From Bacteroidota bacterium (GTDB taxonomy: Bacteria > Bacteroidota > Bacteroidia > Chitinophagales > Chitinophagaceae), in assembly GCA_023386235.1 (NCBI GenBank), contig JAEWKC010000006.1, positions 62,001-126,000 on the forward strand: a stretch of 64,000 nucleotides of DNA, read 5' to 3'. The translations under genes and the position numbers were made by a program. The notes beneath the pieces were generated by a model that was not told the DNA's origin, did no database searches, and saw only the letters and a list, made by a program, of their open reading frames with translations. Of the stretch, positions 33,841-42,854 are shown piece after piece. How positions within the stretch are numbered: position 1 is the stretch's first letter; every line of letters begins with the position of its first letter.

Positions 33841-35277
33841 TTATTTGAATGGTCCTAAAAATGTTGTTTTTACTGTTTCTATTTTTTGATTGTCGGAATA
33901 TACACCAATTTCCAACTCGGTTTTCCTGTCCTGTATTTTCTCTTTATCTATATGAATAAAGAAAGTAAGCTCGTGCAATTGTTCTGGTTTTAATTTAGCG
34001 CTGTCATTGCCTACTTTCACTATTTCACCTTCCATATTTTCAAGCTTAAAATCATAAGGAAGCATCTTATTGGTTTTATTGATGATTTTCGCGTTGTACA
34101 GATTGGTTATTTTTCCGTTGGGCTGCTCGGTATACAATTGTCCGGCGGCTCTTGTAATGCTGGTATCAATTGATTTGCCCGATGCAATGAGAAAAGACAT
34201 AAGCGCAAGTAACAAAATCAATATCAGCGAGTAGCCTATTACTTTAGGATTAAGCTTGAATTTCTTTCCATGCGCTATTTCATTTTCTGAAGCGTATCTT
34301 ATCAATCCGGTAGGACGGTTCAGTTTAAGCATAATGTCGTCGCAGGCGTCAATACAGGCGGTACAGCCTACGCATTCCATTTGCACTCCGTTTCTAATAT
34401 CTATTCCGGTAGGGCACACAACTACGCATTTATTACAGTCTACGCAATCGCCTAAGCTCTGCACTTCTTTTTTCTTGGCTTTACCTCTTGGTTCTCCGCG
34501 TACATAATCGTAAGATACCTGCATGGTATCTTTATCGAACAATACACTTTGCAATCTTCCGTAGGGGCAAATGGTGGTGCAGACAATATCTCTCACAAAG
34601 GCAAAAACTCCGTAAAATAAAAAAGTAAAAACCAGCGTACCTGTAAGCAATCCCAAATTATTTGCCGGGTCTTTTATCATTTGCAATAAGTCGTCCACGC
34701 CAAATATATATGCCAGGAATGTATTGGCTATAAGCAGAGAAAAAAGAAAAAATACAGTATGCTTAAACACTCTTTTAAATATCTTTTTTCCTGTCCAGGG
34801 AGCATCCTTCAGTCTTTTTTGTTCTGCCGGTGTGCCGTCTATCAGCCATTCTATTTTTCTGAAATACATTTCCATGAAAATAGTCTGGGGGCATATCCAT
34901 CCGCAAAAAAGACGTCCGTAAATAACTGTAAATAAAGCTATAAAAATGATGGCGGCCAGCATGCCTACGGCAAATACGAAGAAATCCTGCGGCCAGAATA
35001 TTTTACTGAATACAATAAACTTTCCTTCGGGAATATTCAGCATTAATAAAGGCTGCCCGTTCACTTTTATAAAAGGCAGCGCCAGGAACAAGCCTAAGTA
35101 CAACCAGGAAAGTACTGTTCTTATGTTGTAAAACTTACCGAAAGGTTTTGTAGCGTATACGTGCTTGTAATGACCTTCTTTATCGGTATTGCTCATTCTG
35201 TTTCGAAACAGATCTTTATTGTGATTGTCGTAATCTTTTTCGAGATTATTATCCACTGTTAATTCTTCTTCACTCAT
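33841..35277 (-). CDS. ccoG: Cytochrome c oxidase accessory protein CcoG (polyferredoxin)
   Basis: A 478-residue membrane-bound iron-sulfur protein. It has five or so helices, an N-terminal Cys motif in CGWICPQTIFMEMY, the dicluster ferredoxin CVDCNKCVVVCPTGIDIR and ECVGCTACIDACD (about residues 275-310), and a C-terminal IgG-like domain of about 130 residues. CcoG is thought to reduce copper for the cbb3 active site. It begins the ccoG-fixH-TauE/SafE unit, which is separated from ccoP by a terminator. Confidence 0.92.
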   Translation of the reverse strand: MSEEELTVDNNLEKDYDNHNKDLFRNRMSNTDKEGHYKHVYATKPFGKFYNIRTVLSWLYLGLFLALPFIKVNGQPLLMLNIPEGKFIVFSKIFWPQDFFVFAVGMLAAIIFIALFTVIYGRLFCGWICPQTIFMEMYFRKIEWLIDGTPAEQKRLKDAPWTGKKIFKRVFKHTVFFLFSLLIANTFLAYIFGVDDLLQMIKDPANNLGLLTGTLVFTFLFYGVFAFVRDIVCTTICPYGRLQSVLFDKDTMQVSYDYVRGEPRGKAKKKEVQSLGDCVDCNKCVVVCPTGIDIRNGVQMECVGCTACIDACDDIMLKLNRPTGLIRYASENEIAHGKKFKLNPKVIGYSLILILLLALMSFLIASGKSIDTSITRAAGQLYTEQPNGKITNLYNAKIINKTNKMLPYDFKLENMEGEIVKVGNDSAKLKPEQLHELTFFIHIDKEKIQDRKTELEIGVYSDNQKIETVKTTFLGPFK

Positions 35278-35306
35278 ATCTTACGCGCGTGTATTGGTTT
35301 GGCAAA

Positions 35307-35380
35307 TAAAAAAAGGCTGCATACAAATTTATTAAATTATCGGTAAATTCCTATAAATAACATTGTACATGCAGCCTTTT
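35307..35380 (-). terminator. Terminator between ccoP and ccoG with a -7 element in its loop
   Basis: On the minus strand GGCTGCAT (35376-35369 region) pairs with ATGCAGCC (35322-35315) across about 46 bases and runs into seven U residues. Its loop contains TAAATTTG (35331-35324), an exact TAnnTTTG match that could start transcription of ccoG within the terminator. The two functions may coexist or compete. The stem is 8 bp. Confidence 0.6.
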
Positions 35381-35391
35381 CGGCTATTATA

Positions 35392-36624
35392 TTACTTCAG
35401 TTTAGCTACTCTGGCCGTATCTCCTAAATTATCAGGCACGCCTGTACTGTCGGGAGAGGTAACCGGAGTTTCGGCTTCTGTAGATTCAAACGGATCTCCC
35501 TGCGGCTCTTTACCACCTGTTACATTGGTACCCTGGATGCTTACAATGAAGCTGGATACTTCTGCTATCTGCGCCGGTGACAGTTGATTTTGCCATGCCT
35601 GCATACCTTTGTCTACCACACCGTATTTTACAGTATGGAAAATTTCGTTAATCGTACCGCCATGAATGCTGAATGCATCTGTAAGGTTGGGGCCTATACC
35701 GCCTCCGCCGTTGGCAGAATGACAGGCTGCGCAAAGTGTTACAAATATTTCCTGCCCGGCTTTAATGCCCGCATCGTCCAGCATGGTCACCGTATTCTCG
35801 TCAATGCTGTTAGCCTGCGAAGCCATATATGCCTGAATTTCCCGGTTGGCAATTTCTACAGATCTGGCATATTCTTCTTCCTGCGTAGGGCCGGATGTGT
35901 TGTAATACCACATGTAAATAATACCAATAATAATTGTAGCGATGAATGACCAGGTAAACCAGGATGGAGTAGCATTGTCAAGTTCTTTGATACCATCGTA
36001 TTCGTGGCCGGTTTCCAAATCTCTCTCTTCTCTTTGCGGACGAAATTTATTGATCCTGTTCCACCAAGCTTTGAAGCCGCCTTTTTTAACCATATCAGGA
36101 TCTTCGCCGGCCGCTATTCTTCTTCTATCTTCAAAAGCCTGAATACCTGTAAAGAATTTGATCCATTTTAATAAGTAAAAAATAACGAACAACTCGATAG
36201 CCATGGCTACTATAAGAATAGTTGTAATCATTTTGCTATTGAACTGATAGGCTGTCATGGGTGGTGCTGCAACTGCTACCGCTGCCTCTGCCGCCGTGGG
36301 GTCTGCCGCTGTCTGCGCGTATAAAGAAGTAGCGCCTGCCAGTAAAAATACAGCGAGTAAGGTGCCGGTCTTAGAGGCATTGGCGGCTTTTCTCGCCTGC
36401 AAATGATCGTCTCTGTACAATTCAATAGATGATTTTAGCATAAAAGCCATTAAAATAATGACTATGAGTAATACAGCTACAGTAATTGCCAACACCGTAT
36501 TTACATCAAATGCCAGTAAGCTTGATGATGGAGGAGGTGTAGCCGGAGCCGCTGTTTGCGCAGAAGCTATTAATGAAAACAGCGTCGTTGCTACCAAAAG
36601 TGAAAATTTATAATTTAGTTTCAT
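35392..36624 (-). CDS. ccoP: cbb3-type cytochrome c oxidase subunit CcoP
   Basis: A 410-residue protein: signal peptide or first helix (ending SAQTAAP), two further helices (about residues 45-65 and 120-140), a CcoP N-terminal-type region with TPSWFTWSFIATIIIGIIYM as a third helix, and one cytochrome c domain near the C terminus (CAACHSANGGGGIGPNL, heme c attached at C-x2-C-H, distal Met in GMQAW). Proteobacterial CcoP has two hemes; this one shows a single CxxCH. The ATG at 36624 (MKLNYKFSL) was preferred to the earlier in-frame start at 36648. Confidence 0.87.
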   Translation of the reverse strand: MKLNYKFSLLVATTLFSLIASAQTAAPATPPPSSSLLAFDVNTVLAITVAVLLIVIILMAFMLKSSIELYRDDHLQARKAANASKTGTLLAVFLLAGATSLYAQTAADPTAAEAAVAVAAPPMTAYQFNSKMITTILIVAMAIELFVIFYLLKWIKFFTGIQAFEDRRRIAAGEDPDMVKKGGFKAWWNRINKFRPQREERDLETGHEYDGIKELDNATPSWFTWSFIATIIIGIIYMWYYNTSGPTQEEEYARSVEIANREIQAYMASQANSIDENTVTMLDDAGIKAGQEIFVTLCAACHSANGGGGIGPNLTDAFSIHGGTINEIFHTVKYGVVDKGMQAWQNQLSPAQIAEVSSFIVSIQGTNVTGGKEPQGDPFESTEAETPVTSPDSTGVPDNLGDTARVAKLK

Positions 36625-36701
36625 CTGTATAATTTTTATTGTTGTCATCTGTCAGATGGAATTAAGCCTGAACAACCAATGGTTTTAGTTTTTTAATATT
36701 A

Positions 36702-36872
36702 TTAATTATCATCTTTTTCTAAAGGAAGATTCTCAATGTGTTCAATGGTTTTGCTGTCTGATTTGTAGGTCCAGATAAGAACAATCACAAAAAAAGCAAC
36801 AAACAATGACAAGGATATGATTGGATACATACTCACATTTTGAATTTTTTCCAGATATGGGGTAAATTTCAT
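36702..36872 (-). CDS. ccoQ: Small CcoQ-like subunit of cbb3 oxidase
   Basis: A 56-residue protein with one membrane helix (PIISLSLFVAFFVIVLIWTY) followed by a short charged tail (EHIENLPLEKDDN), the general shape of CcoQ. It stands exactly between the N-O fusion gene and ccoP, as expected for the subunit that stabilises the complex. The start follows the ccoNO stop by about 20 bases. It is too short to be certain by similarity, but context is strong. Confidence 0.82.
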   Translation of the reverse strand: MKFTPYLEKIQNVSMYPIISLSLFVAFFVIVLIWTYKSDSKTIEHIENLPLEKDDN

Positions 36873-36892
36873 TTTTACGATTTTTTTAAATG

Positions 36893-39010
36893 CTAATTAG
36901 CTGTTTGAATATCTCTACCCAGTCTTTGTAAATAAGCTATAAGAGCGATGATTTCTTTCTTTTCGCTTACTTCAATTTTTTCTGCTTTTAAAGTAGCGGC
37001 TATCTGCTTGGCTTGTATTTCTAAATCCTGCTCTGCAATGGCTTCGTAACCCTGTTCGTAAGGAACGCCTAATTTACGCATGGCGTGAATTTTAGATTTT
37101 GTGCCGGAGATATCTAAATCATCTTCTATCAGCCACGGATAGGGTGGCATGATAGAACCCGGGGAAATGGATACAGGATCGTACATATGGTTAAAATGCC
37201 AGCTGTCGGGATATTTGCCACCTACTCTTGCCAGGTCGGGGCCTGTGCGCTTAGAACCCCAAAGGTGCGGGAAGTCGTACACAAACTCTCCGGCTTTGGA
37301 ATATTCCCCATAGCGGGCTACCTCGTAGCGGAAAGGTCTGATCATTTGACTGTGACAGTTATTACAGCCCTCTCTGATGTAGATGTCTCTTCCGTGCAGT
37401 TCAAGTGGCGTATATGGTTTAACGCTTGCAATGGTAGGCACATTTGTTTTGATTAAAAACGTGGGTACTAATTCTATGATACCTCCAATGGCTACTACTA
37501 CCAGGCTCACCACCAACAAGGTGATGGGTCTTCTTTCAATCCATGAGTGCCAGAATTTTTTGTCTTTTTCAGTAGGAACATATTTTTTCTCTAAAGCAGG
37601 TGCTTCGTTATGTTCGTAGCGTACAAAGCTTCCGGCCTTACATGTTTTCACTATATTATAAACCATTATCAGCACCCCAATCAGGTAAATGGTACCACCA
37701 ATGGCTCTTAGCAGGAAGAAAGGAACAGTTGTCTGTACTACATCTATAAACTGGTATTCTAATTGTCCGGCAGGTGTAAACGCGCTCAACATAAAGTAAG
37801 TGCGGAATGCCGCCCAGTACATAGGAATGGCATACAGCAGGATGCCTAATGTACCTATCCAGAAATGAATATTGGCCAGTCTTACAGAGTGCAGTTTAGT
37901 ATTGTACAATTTAGGGAACAACCAATATAGCATACCAAAAGTAAGGAAGCCGTTCCAGCCCAAAGCGCCTATGTGCACGTGAGCTACAGTCCAGTCGCTG
38001 TAGTGCGAAATGGCATTTACATTCTTTAAAGAAAGCATCGGTCCTTCAAATGTAGCCATACCATAAGCGGTAACCGCAACCACCATGAACTTAAGAATCG
38101 GGTCTACACGTATTTTATCCCATGCGCCGCGCAATGTAAATAAGCCGTTGAGCATACCTCCCCAGCTCGGCAATATCAGCATAATAGAAAATGCGGTTCC
38201 TAAAGATTGAGCCCAGCCGGGTAATGCAGTGTAAAGCAAGTGGTGGGGCCCCGCCCAGATATAAATAAAGATTAAGCTCCAGAAGTGAATAATACTCAGT
38301 CTGTAGGAGTATACGGGTCTGTTAGCTGCTTTAGGTAGGAAGTAATACATCAAACCTAAATAAGGTGTGGTAAGGAAGAAGGCCACCGCATTGTGCCCAT
38401 ACCACCATTGTACCAATGCGTCTTGCACGCCGGCGTATAAAGAATAGCTTTTAGTAAGCGAAATAGGAAGCTCTAAGTTGTTTACTATATACAGCATGGC
38501 TATAGTAACCCATGATGCTATGTAAAACCATATAGCTACGTATAAGTGTCTTTCTCTTCTTTTTAAGATAGTACCAAACATGTTGATACCTAATACCACC
38601 CATACAATAACAACGGCAATGTCAATTGGCCATTCCAGCTCGGCATATTCTTTAGAGGTCATTATACCTAAACAAAAGGTAATCGCTGCCGATACTATTA
38701 TAAGCTGCCAGCCCCAGAAATGAATATTTCCCAGTAGCTTGCTGTACATTTCCGTTTTAAGCAACCGGGGCATAGAGTAATAGATAGCGGTAAAAATACC
38801 GTTGCCCACAAAGGCAAAGATCACTGCATTGGTATGCAATGGACGCAAACGTCCGAATGTAGTATAGGGTAATTCAAAGTTTAAAGCAGGAATAGCTAAT
38901 TGAAAAGCTATCAATGCACCTACCAGCATACCCACCACTCCCCAAAAGATAGTGGCCGCAGCAAACATCTTAGAGAGCTTATTGTCATACGTGAATTTTT
39001 GTAATTCCAT
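36893..39010 (-). CDS. ccoN: cbb3-type cytochrome c oxidase subunits I and II fused (CcoN-CcoO)
   Basis: A 705-residue fusion. The N-terminal part (about 1-480) is the twelve-helix oxidase subunit with heme/copper ligand histidines in RPLHTNAVIFAF, WYGHNAVAFF, AGPHHLLY and VAHVHIGALGWNGF. The C-terminal part (about 515-705) is the membrane-anchored mono-heme CcoO, with GCNNCHSQMIRPF (C-x2-C-H) and the Met ligand likely in SIMPPYPW. Fused N-O genes are the norm in Bacteroidota. It is the catalytic core of a high-affinity terminal oxidase for low oxygen. Confidence 0.95.
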   Translation of the reverse strand: MELQKFTYDNKLSKMFAAATIFWGVVGMLVGALIAFQLAIPALNFELPYTTFGRLRPLHTNAVIFAFVGNGIFTAIYYSMPRLLKTEMYSKLLGNIHFWGWQLIIVSAAITFCLGIMTSKEYAELEWPIDIAVVIVWVVLGINMFGTILKRRERHLYVAIWFYIASWVTIAMLYIVNNLELPISLTKSYSLYAGVQDALVQWWYGHNAVAFFLTTPYLGLMYYFLPKAANRPVYSYRLSIIHFWSLIFIYIWAGPHHLLYTALPGWAQSLGTAFSIMLILPSWGGMLNGLFTLRGAWDKIRVDPILKFMVVAVTAYGMATFEGPMLSLKNVNAISHYSDWTVAHVHIGALGWNGFLTFGMLYWLFPKLYNTKLHSVRLANIHFWIGTLGILLYAIPMYWAAFRTYFMLSAFTPAGQLEYQFIDVVQTTVPFFLLRAIGGTIYLIGVLIMVYNIVKTCKAGSFVRYEHNEAPALEKKYVPTEKDKKFWHSWIERRPITLLVVSLVVVAIGGIIELVPTFLIKTNVPTIASVKPYTPLELHGRDIYIREGCNNCHSQMIRPFRYEVARYGEYSKAGEFVYDFPHLWGSKRTGPDLARVGGKYPDSWHFNHMYDPVSISPGSIMPPYPWLIEDDLDISGTKSKIHAMRKLGVPYEQGYEAIAEQDLEIQAKQIAATLKAEKIEVSEKKEIIALIAYLQRLGRDIQTAN

Positions 39011-39043
39011 AGTGTTAGTAAATGATTAATGTTTTTACGTAGT

Positions 39044-39226
39044 TTATTTTTTGGTTTTTGTTTCTTTTTTATTGTTGGGCTTATGCGGCTTATCGTCAAA
39101 TAAAATCCTGTTAGCCGGAGAATAATTATCATCATACTGGCCGTCTTTTACACTCCACATAAAGGCTATAAGAAAGCCTCCTGCTACCGTAATACTCGCT
39201 ATAATCAATATAATAATAACACTCAT
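39044..39226 (-). CDS. ccoS: cbb3 oxidase maturation protein CcoS
   Basis: A 60-residue protein with one helix (SVIIILIIASITVAGGFLIA) and the CcoS signature FMWSVKDGQYDD, then a basic tail. CcoS is required for incorporating heme and copper into CcoN. It is the first gene of the cbb3 unit, 33 bases upstream of ccoNO. I start it at the ATG at 39226; a TTG two codons earlier exists. Confidence 0.88.
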   Translation of the reverse strand: MSVIIILIIASITVAGGFLIAFMWSVKDGQYDDNYSPANRILFDDKPHKPNNKKETKTKK

Positions 39227-39256
39227 TAGCAAATTAAAGTTTATGACAAAGATTTG

Positions 39257-39282
39257 ACAATATTTTGAATTAACAATATTTT
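39257..39282. promoter_or_regulatory. Direct repeat upstream of the cbb3 operon
   Basis: ACAATATTTT occurs at 39257-39266 and again at 39273-39282, 16 bases apart, in the short gap before ccoS. It could be a binding site for an oxygen-responsive regulator; no exact Fnr-type palindrome is present. It is the only regular structure in the gap. Confidence 0.3.
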
Positions 39283-39302
39283 CAAGCCAAAATTTTCATG
39301 AT

Positions 39303-40550
39303 TTATATCATATTTGAAACTTTGGAAAATTGCTCCAGACTATTTTTGATTATATGTACACATTCATGTATTTGTTGCTCATTGATAATAAGCGGTGGAG
39401 CAAGTCTTATCTTATCGCCATGTGTGGGTTTTGCCAGCAATCCGTTTTCTTTAAATAGCAGGCAAATGTTCCAAGCCGCGTCTTTATCGGGATGATTAAT
39501 TACAATGGCGTTTAGCAAACCTTTTCCTCTTACTTCTTTTATCAGCGGGCTGTTTATTTTTCTTAACTCTTGCCGAAGGATATTGCCCATCTTTTCTGCA
39601 TTCTCCACCAAATTTTCGTCTTTTAATACCTTTAAAGATTCCATTGCTACGGCGCAGGCCAAAGGATTGCCACCGTAGGTAGATCCATGCTCGCCGGGCT
39701 GAATGGTAAGCATTATATCATCGTTGGCTAATACGGCACTTACTGGAATGGTGCCACCGCTCAATGCTTTTCCTAAGATAAGTATATCGGGCTTTACATT
39801 TTCGTGGTCGCATGCCAGCATTTTTCCTGTTCTTGCCAATCCTGTCTGTATCTCATCGGCTATCATGAGCACATTATATTTTGTACAAAGTGCTCTTATG
39901 CCTTTGATGTATCCTTCGTCAGGAACTATTACGCCTGCTTCGCCCTGGATAGGTTCAAATAAAAATGCAGCCACATTGGGGTGTTGAAGTGCTTGCTCCA
40001 ATGCCGTTAAATCATTGTAAGGGATTGTTTCATATCCCGGGGTAAACGGCCCGAAGTGCAACGTAGAAGTATCATCTGTGCTAAAAGAAACTACCGAAAT
40101 GGTTCTGCCATGGAAATTTTCATTTACGGTAATTACTTTGGCCTGGTTTTCGGGAATGTCTTTTACTTTATATGCCCATTTGCGTACAAGCTTCAGGGCC
40201 GTTTCTACGGCTTCTACGCCTGTATTCATGGGCAATACTTTATCGTAGCCGAAATATTCTGTTATAAATTTTTCGTATTCGCCCAACAGATTATTGTAAA
40301 AGGCGCGCGAGGTTAACGTAAGTTTTTGTGCCTGCTCTGTCAATGCCTTAATTATTCTTGGGTGACAATGGCCCTGGTTAAGAGCGGAGTAACCACTTAG
40401 AAAATCGTAATAACGCTTTTCATCCACATCCCATACATATACACCTTCACCTTTGTGAAGTACTACGGGCAATGGATGATAATTGTGCGCGCCATATTGA
40501 TGTTCCAGATTAAGATAATGTTGAGCGTTTTCGCTTATGATATGAGACAT
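39303..40550 (-). CDS. rocD: Ornithine--oxo-acid aminotransferase
   Basis: A 415-residue class III PLP aminotransferase that converts ornithine and 2-oxoglutarate to glutamate semialdehyde and glutamate. Characteristic segments are GCHPRIIK-like GHCHPRIIKAL near the start, MNTGVEAVETALKL (about residues 108-121), IADEIQTGLARTGKMLA with the pyridine-nitrogen Asp, and the Schiff-base Lys in LGKALSGGTIPVSA. The length and the TGLARTG pattern match RocD/OAT rather than ArgD. It degrades or channels ornithine, complementing the arginine operon. Confidence 0.9.
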   Translation of the reverse strand: MSHIISENAQHYLNLEHQYGAHNYHPLPVVLHKGEGVYVWDVDEKRYYDFLSGYSALNQGHCHPRIIKALTEQAQKLTLTSRAFYNNLLGEYEKFITEYFGYDKVLPMNTGVEAVETALKLVRKWAYKVKDIPENQAKVITVNENFHGRTISVVSFSTDDTSTLHFGPFTPGYETIPYNDLTALEQALQHPNVAAFLFEPIQGEAGVIVPDEGYIKGIRALCTKYNVLMIADEIQTGLARTGKMLACDHENVKPDILILGKALSGGTIPVSAVLANDDIMLTIQPGEHGSTYGGNPLACAVAMESLKVLKDENLVENAEKMGNILRQELRKINSPLIKEVRGKGLLNAIVINHPDKDAAWNICLLFKENGLLAKPTHGDKIRLAPPLIINEQQIHECVHIIKNSLEQFSKVSNMI

Positions 40551-40649
40551 AGTATTTTTATATAAAGTAAATAAAGAAACAGGTTAATTTTTATCGAACG
40601 CAAATTAACGAATTATTGCCTTGTAGCTGTACTAAAACAGAGATAATTT

Positions 40650-41447
40650 CTATTTGGAATGTACCAACTGAAGCCTTATGCCAAAGCTTCTGGCCTGATA
40701 ACCGGGAGAGGTGGAGTTTGCCGGCTGAAAATCGGTATAAATAAAGTATTTGTAAACCAATCCTACGCCATAGGCATATACTTCTTCTGAATAAATTTTC
40801 TGCTGATATTGGGTGGGTGTTTCATTCGTATCGCCATACAGCTGATCTGTGCCCAATACCGTAATAGTATTGGCATACGTGTCGTAGATAGTTTCTTTGG
40901 GTTGGCCTGTGTTTTTATATACATACTCCCAGTCATTGTATTTGTACAGATAAGAAGCGGATCCTTCATTGCCTTTTGTAAAATAGCGGTTACCGTTCCA
41001 CTTGGTATTTTCATTGAGAGGATTAGAGAGTTTGATAAATTTTAATTCGGTTAATCCACTGATGGGTATGGGCTCCTGCTGGCTTACTTTTTCTTTTTCG
41101 GTTACTTCAAGCGTGTTGGTTTTTAAGCGTGCATTGTAAGAGTAGTGATAGTTCCATTGTGTAGCGTCTGCCTGCTCTGCTATGTACCTGTTTATTTGGT
41201 AAACAGTGTCTTTTCCTTCAAGGGTTAATTTAGAAACTATATCTTTTATATAATATGTGTGTGTTAATAACCGTACGCCAAAAGGTGCAGGAACTATGGA
41301 ATCTAACTGATAAACCATTTCTTTGCCCACAGCTACAGGATAATAGTTTTTATATACAGGCTGACTGGAAAGCGTGTGGTCTAATTCGGCTTTGTTGCAG
41401 CCCGCAACCAAAAACAGAATGGCAAAAAATAAACCTGTATACCTCAT
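40650..41447 (-). CDS. Hypothetical lipoprotein
   Basis: A 265-residue protein with a lipoprotein signal (FLVAGCNKAEL, acylated Cys about residue 17) and a beta-rich body with many Tyr, Thr and Asn. No known domain is recognised. It is likely an outer membrane or periplasmic lipoprotein. It is not clearly part of an operon with the neighbours. Confidence 0.65.
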   Translation of the reverse strand: MRYTGLFFAILFLVAGCNKAELDHTLSSQPVYKNYYPVAVGKEMVYQLDSIVPAPFGVRLLTHTYYIKDIVSKLTLEGKDTVYQINRYIAEQADATQWNYHYSYNARLKTNTLEVTEKEKVSQQEPIPISGLTELKFIKLSNPLNENTKWNGNRYFTKGNEGSASYLYKYNDWEYVYKNTGQPKETIYDTYANTITVLGTDQLYGDTNETPTQYQQKIYSEEVYAYGVGLVYKYFIYTDFQPANSTSPGYQARSFGIRLQLVHSK

Positions 41448-41537
41448 TTAAATAATTATTATGTTGGTTGTTGTATAAACGTACGATTATGCGAAAATAT
41501 TATTTATATTTATGTGTTGTATCAAAAGAGCATTTAT

Positions 41538-42677
41538 CTACCCCTCTCTCTCAATAGCTCTTAGCCATCTTTCCGGGATTTCGTTTTGTGAGGCCAGGTG
41601 ATAATCGTTGTAGCTGCATGCAATGTAGGTGTCGTTGGGTAGCTTCATCCACCAGCGCCCGGTTTTCTTACTTTGTAAAAATACGGTTTGTACTTCGGTA
41701 AATGCCAGATGATATTCATTGAAGTGCTCGTTATCATCAAAGGTAGCTTCCTGCCTGGCTTTGTAAACGCCGTCTAATAAATACCATAGGCAATGACTAA
41801 GCTGCTTAGCAGTAAGTTCTTCTTTGTCTTTATTGTAATCGTAGCCATAAATGCCTATGGTTTCCATGGTATGGCTTAGTCCTGCAAATTTTAAAAGCGT
41901 ACACATTTCCTCTCCGTTAAATCCGTTAGGCGTAAGCGTGTTGGCAGGCGCATACGCGTTGGCAAAAGCTGATATGTCTAAGCTAAGCATTTCACTGTCC
42001 CGAAATATCGGCTCCATTTCTTCCATGTCTTCTTTTACTATGCCCACACGAAAACAGTCGAAACGCAATTTGTCAATCGTTTCCAGCATTTCAGGATGCA
42101 CAAAATAACTTTGAAAGCCGATGTGATTGTAATGTTTGATAAAGTTGGGCGACTGCATAAATAAATCCAGCAAATAATTATCATCAAACCTTGGTGAATC
42201 TTTATCTAAATCTATTTTGGCATCAATAGTTATTATCTGATGCAGCCTGTTCAGTTTTTTAAAAGCGTTGGATTGGGCTATGGTATTATCGTGGCTGCCT
42301 CCTATAAGCACCAGCTTACGACCTTTTCGTGACAGGTCGGCTAAAACATTTTCAATAGCGCTTCTGGAATCATTTATTTTTTTGCCGATGCGTATATTGC
42401 CGATGTCTGCAATGGAAATATTTTTGTGCCAGTGAAATAAAGAATAAAAATGTTTGCGTACCGCGTTGGCCGCGTCAAAATTTTGCGAAGCCATGCCGCC
42501 GCCTCTGTATTCGCCGCATCCGGCTATAATTACATCTGCCTGTTCCAAGTCAGGAAAAGTTTCGTCATATATAGTTATTTTGCTACCTATTTGTGAAGCT
42601 CTGAAACCTTCGTCATCCGAAAGAATGGAAAGATTTACCGGTTCTAAAAAATCCATCAACGATTCTGTGTTGCTCAT
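41538..42677 (-). CDS. Arginase/formimidoylglutamase-fold protein with altered metal ligands
   Basis: A 379-residue ureohydrolase-fold protein. The fold motifs are recognisable but changed: GGSHDN keeps the histidine of GGDH, DAKID replaces the histidine of DAHxD by Lys, and SLDISAF replaces the second Asp of SxDxD by Ser. At least two of the six manganese ligands are therefore missing, so the protein may not hydrolyse guanidines in the usual way. It is often labelled formimidoylglutamase in Bacteroidota. A -7 element (TATTTTTG, minus strand 42701-42694) lies just upstream. Confidence 0.75.
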   Translation of the reverse strand: MSNTESLMDFLEPVNLSILSDDEGFRASQIGSKITIYDETFPDLEQADVIIAGCGEYRGGGMASQNFDAANAVRKHFYSLFHWHKNISIADIGNIRIGKKINDSRSAIENVLADLSRKGRKLVLIGGSHDNTIAQSNAFKKLNRLHQIITIDAKIDLDKDSPRFDDNYLLDLFMQSPNFIKHYNHIGFQSYFVHPEMLETIDKLRFDCFRVGIVKEDMEEMEPIFRDSEMLSLDISAFANAYAPANTLTPNGFNGEEMCTLLKFAGLSHTMETIGIYGYDYNKDKEELTAKQLSHCLWYLLDGVYKARQEATFDDNEHFNEYHLAFTEVQTVFLQSKKTGRWWMKLPNDTYIACSYNDYHLASQNEIPERWLRAIEREG

Positions 42678-42773
42678 CCTAAAAATATTTTTTCAAAAAT
42701 AATATTTTTTGCTTGAGCATTGCGAAAAGTTTTAAAAGAGTTTATTTGCTTATCAGTAATGCTGAACCTTATC

Positions 42774-42830
42774 GGCAGCTCATCTTCGGAGGCAATAAAA
42801 AACTGCGAAGCGCAGACGCTTCGCAGAACA
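42774..42830. repeat. Dispersed hairpin repeat, family A (copy 2)
   Basis: CTGCGAAGCG (42803-42812) and CGCTTCGCAG (42817-42826) form a perfect 10-bp stem with loop CAGA, followed by AAC. It shares the 15-base core GACGCTTCGCAGAAC with the copy near 5640. It lies just downstream of the S8 protease stop and has no T tract, so it is not an intrinsic terminator. Confidence 0.7.
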
Positions 42831-42854
42831 AAGAATTAATAAAAGTATTTAAAA

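Noticed and set aside
42774..42830. Rho-independent terminator after the S8 protease gene
   Set aside because: The strong hairpin lacks a T tract on either strand and matches the family A repeat near 5640, so it is a dispersed repeat.
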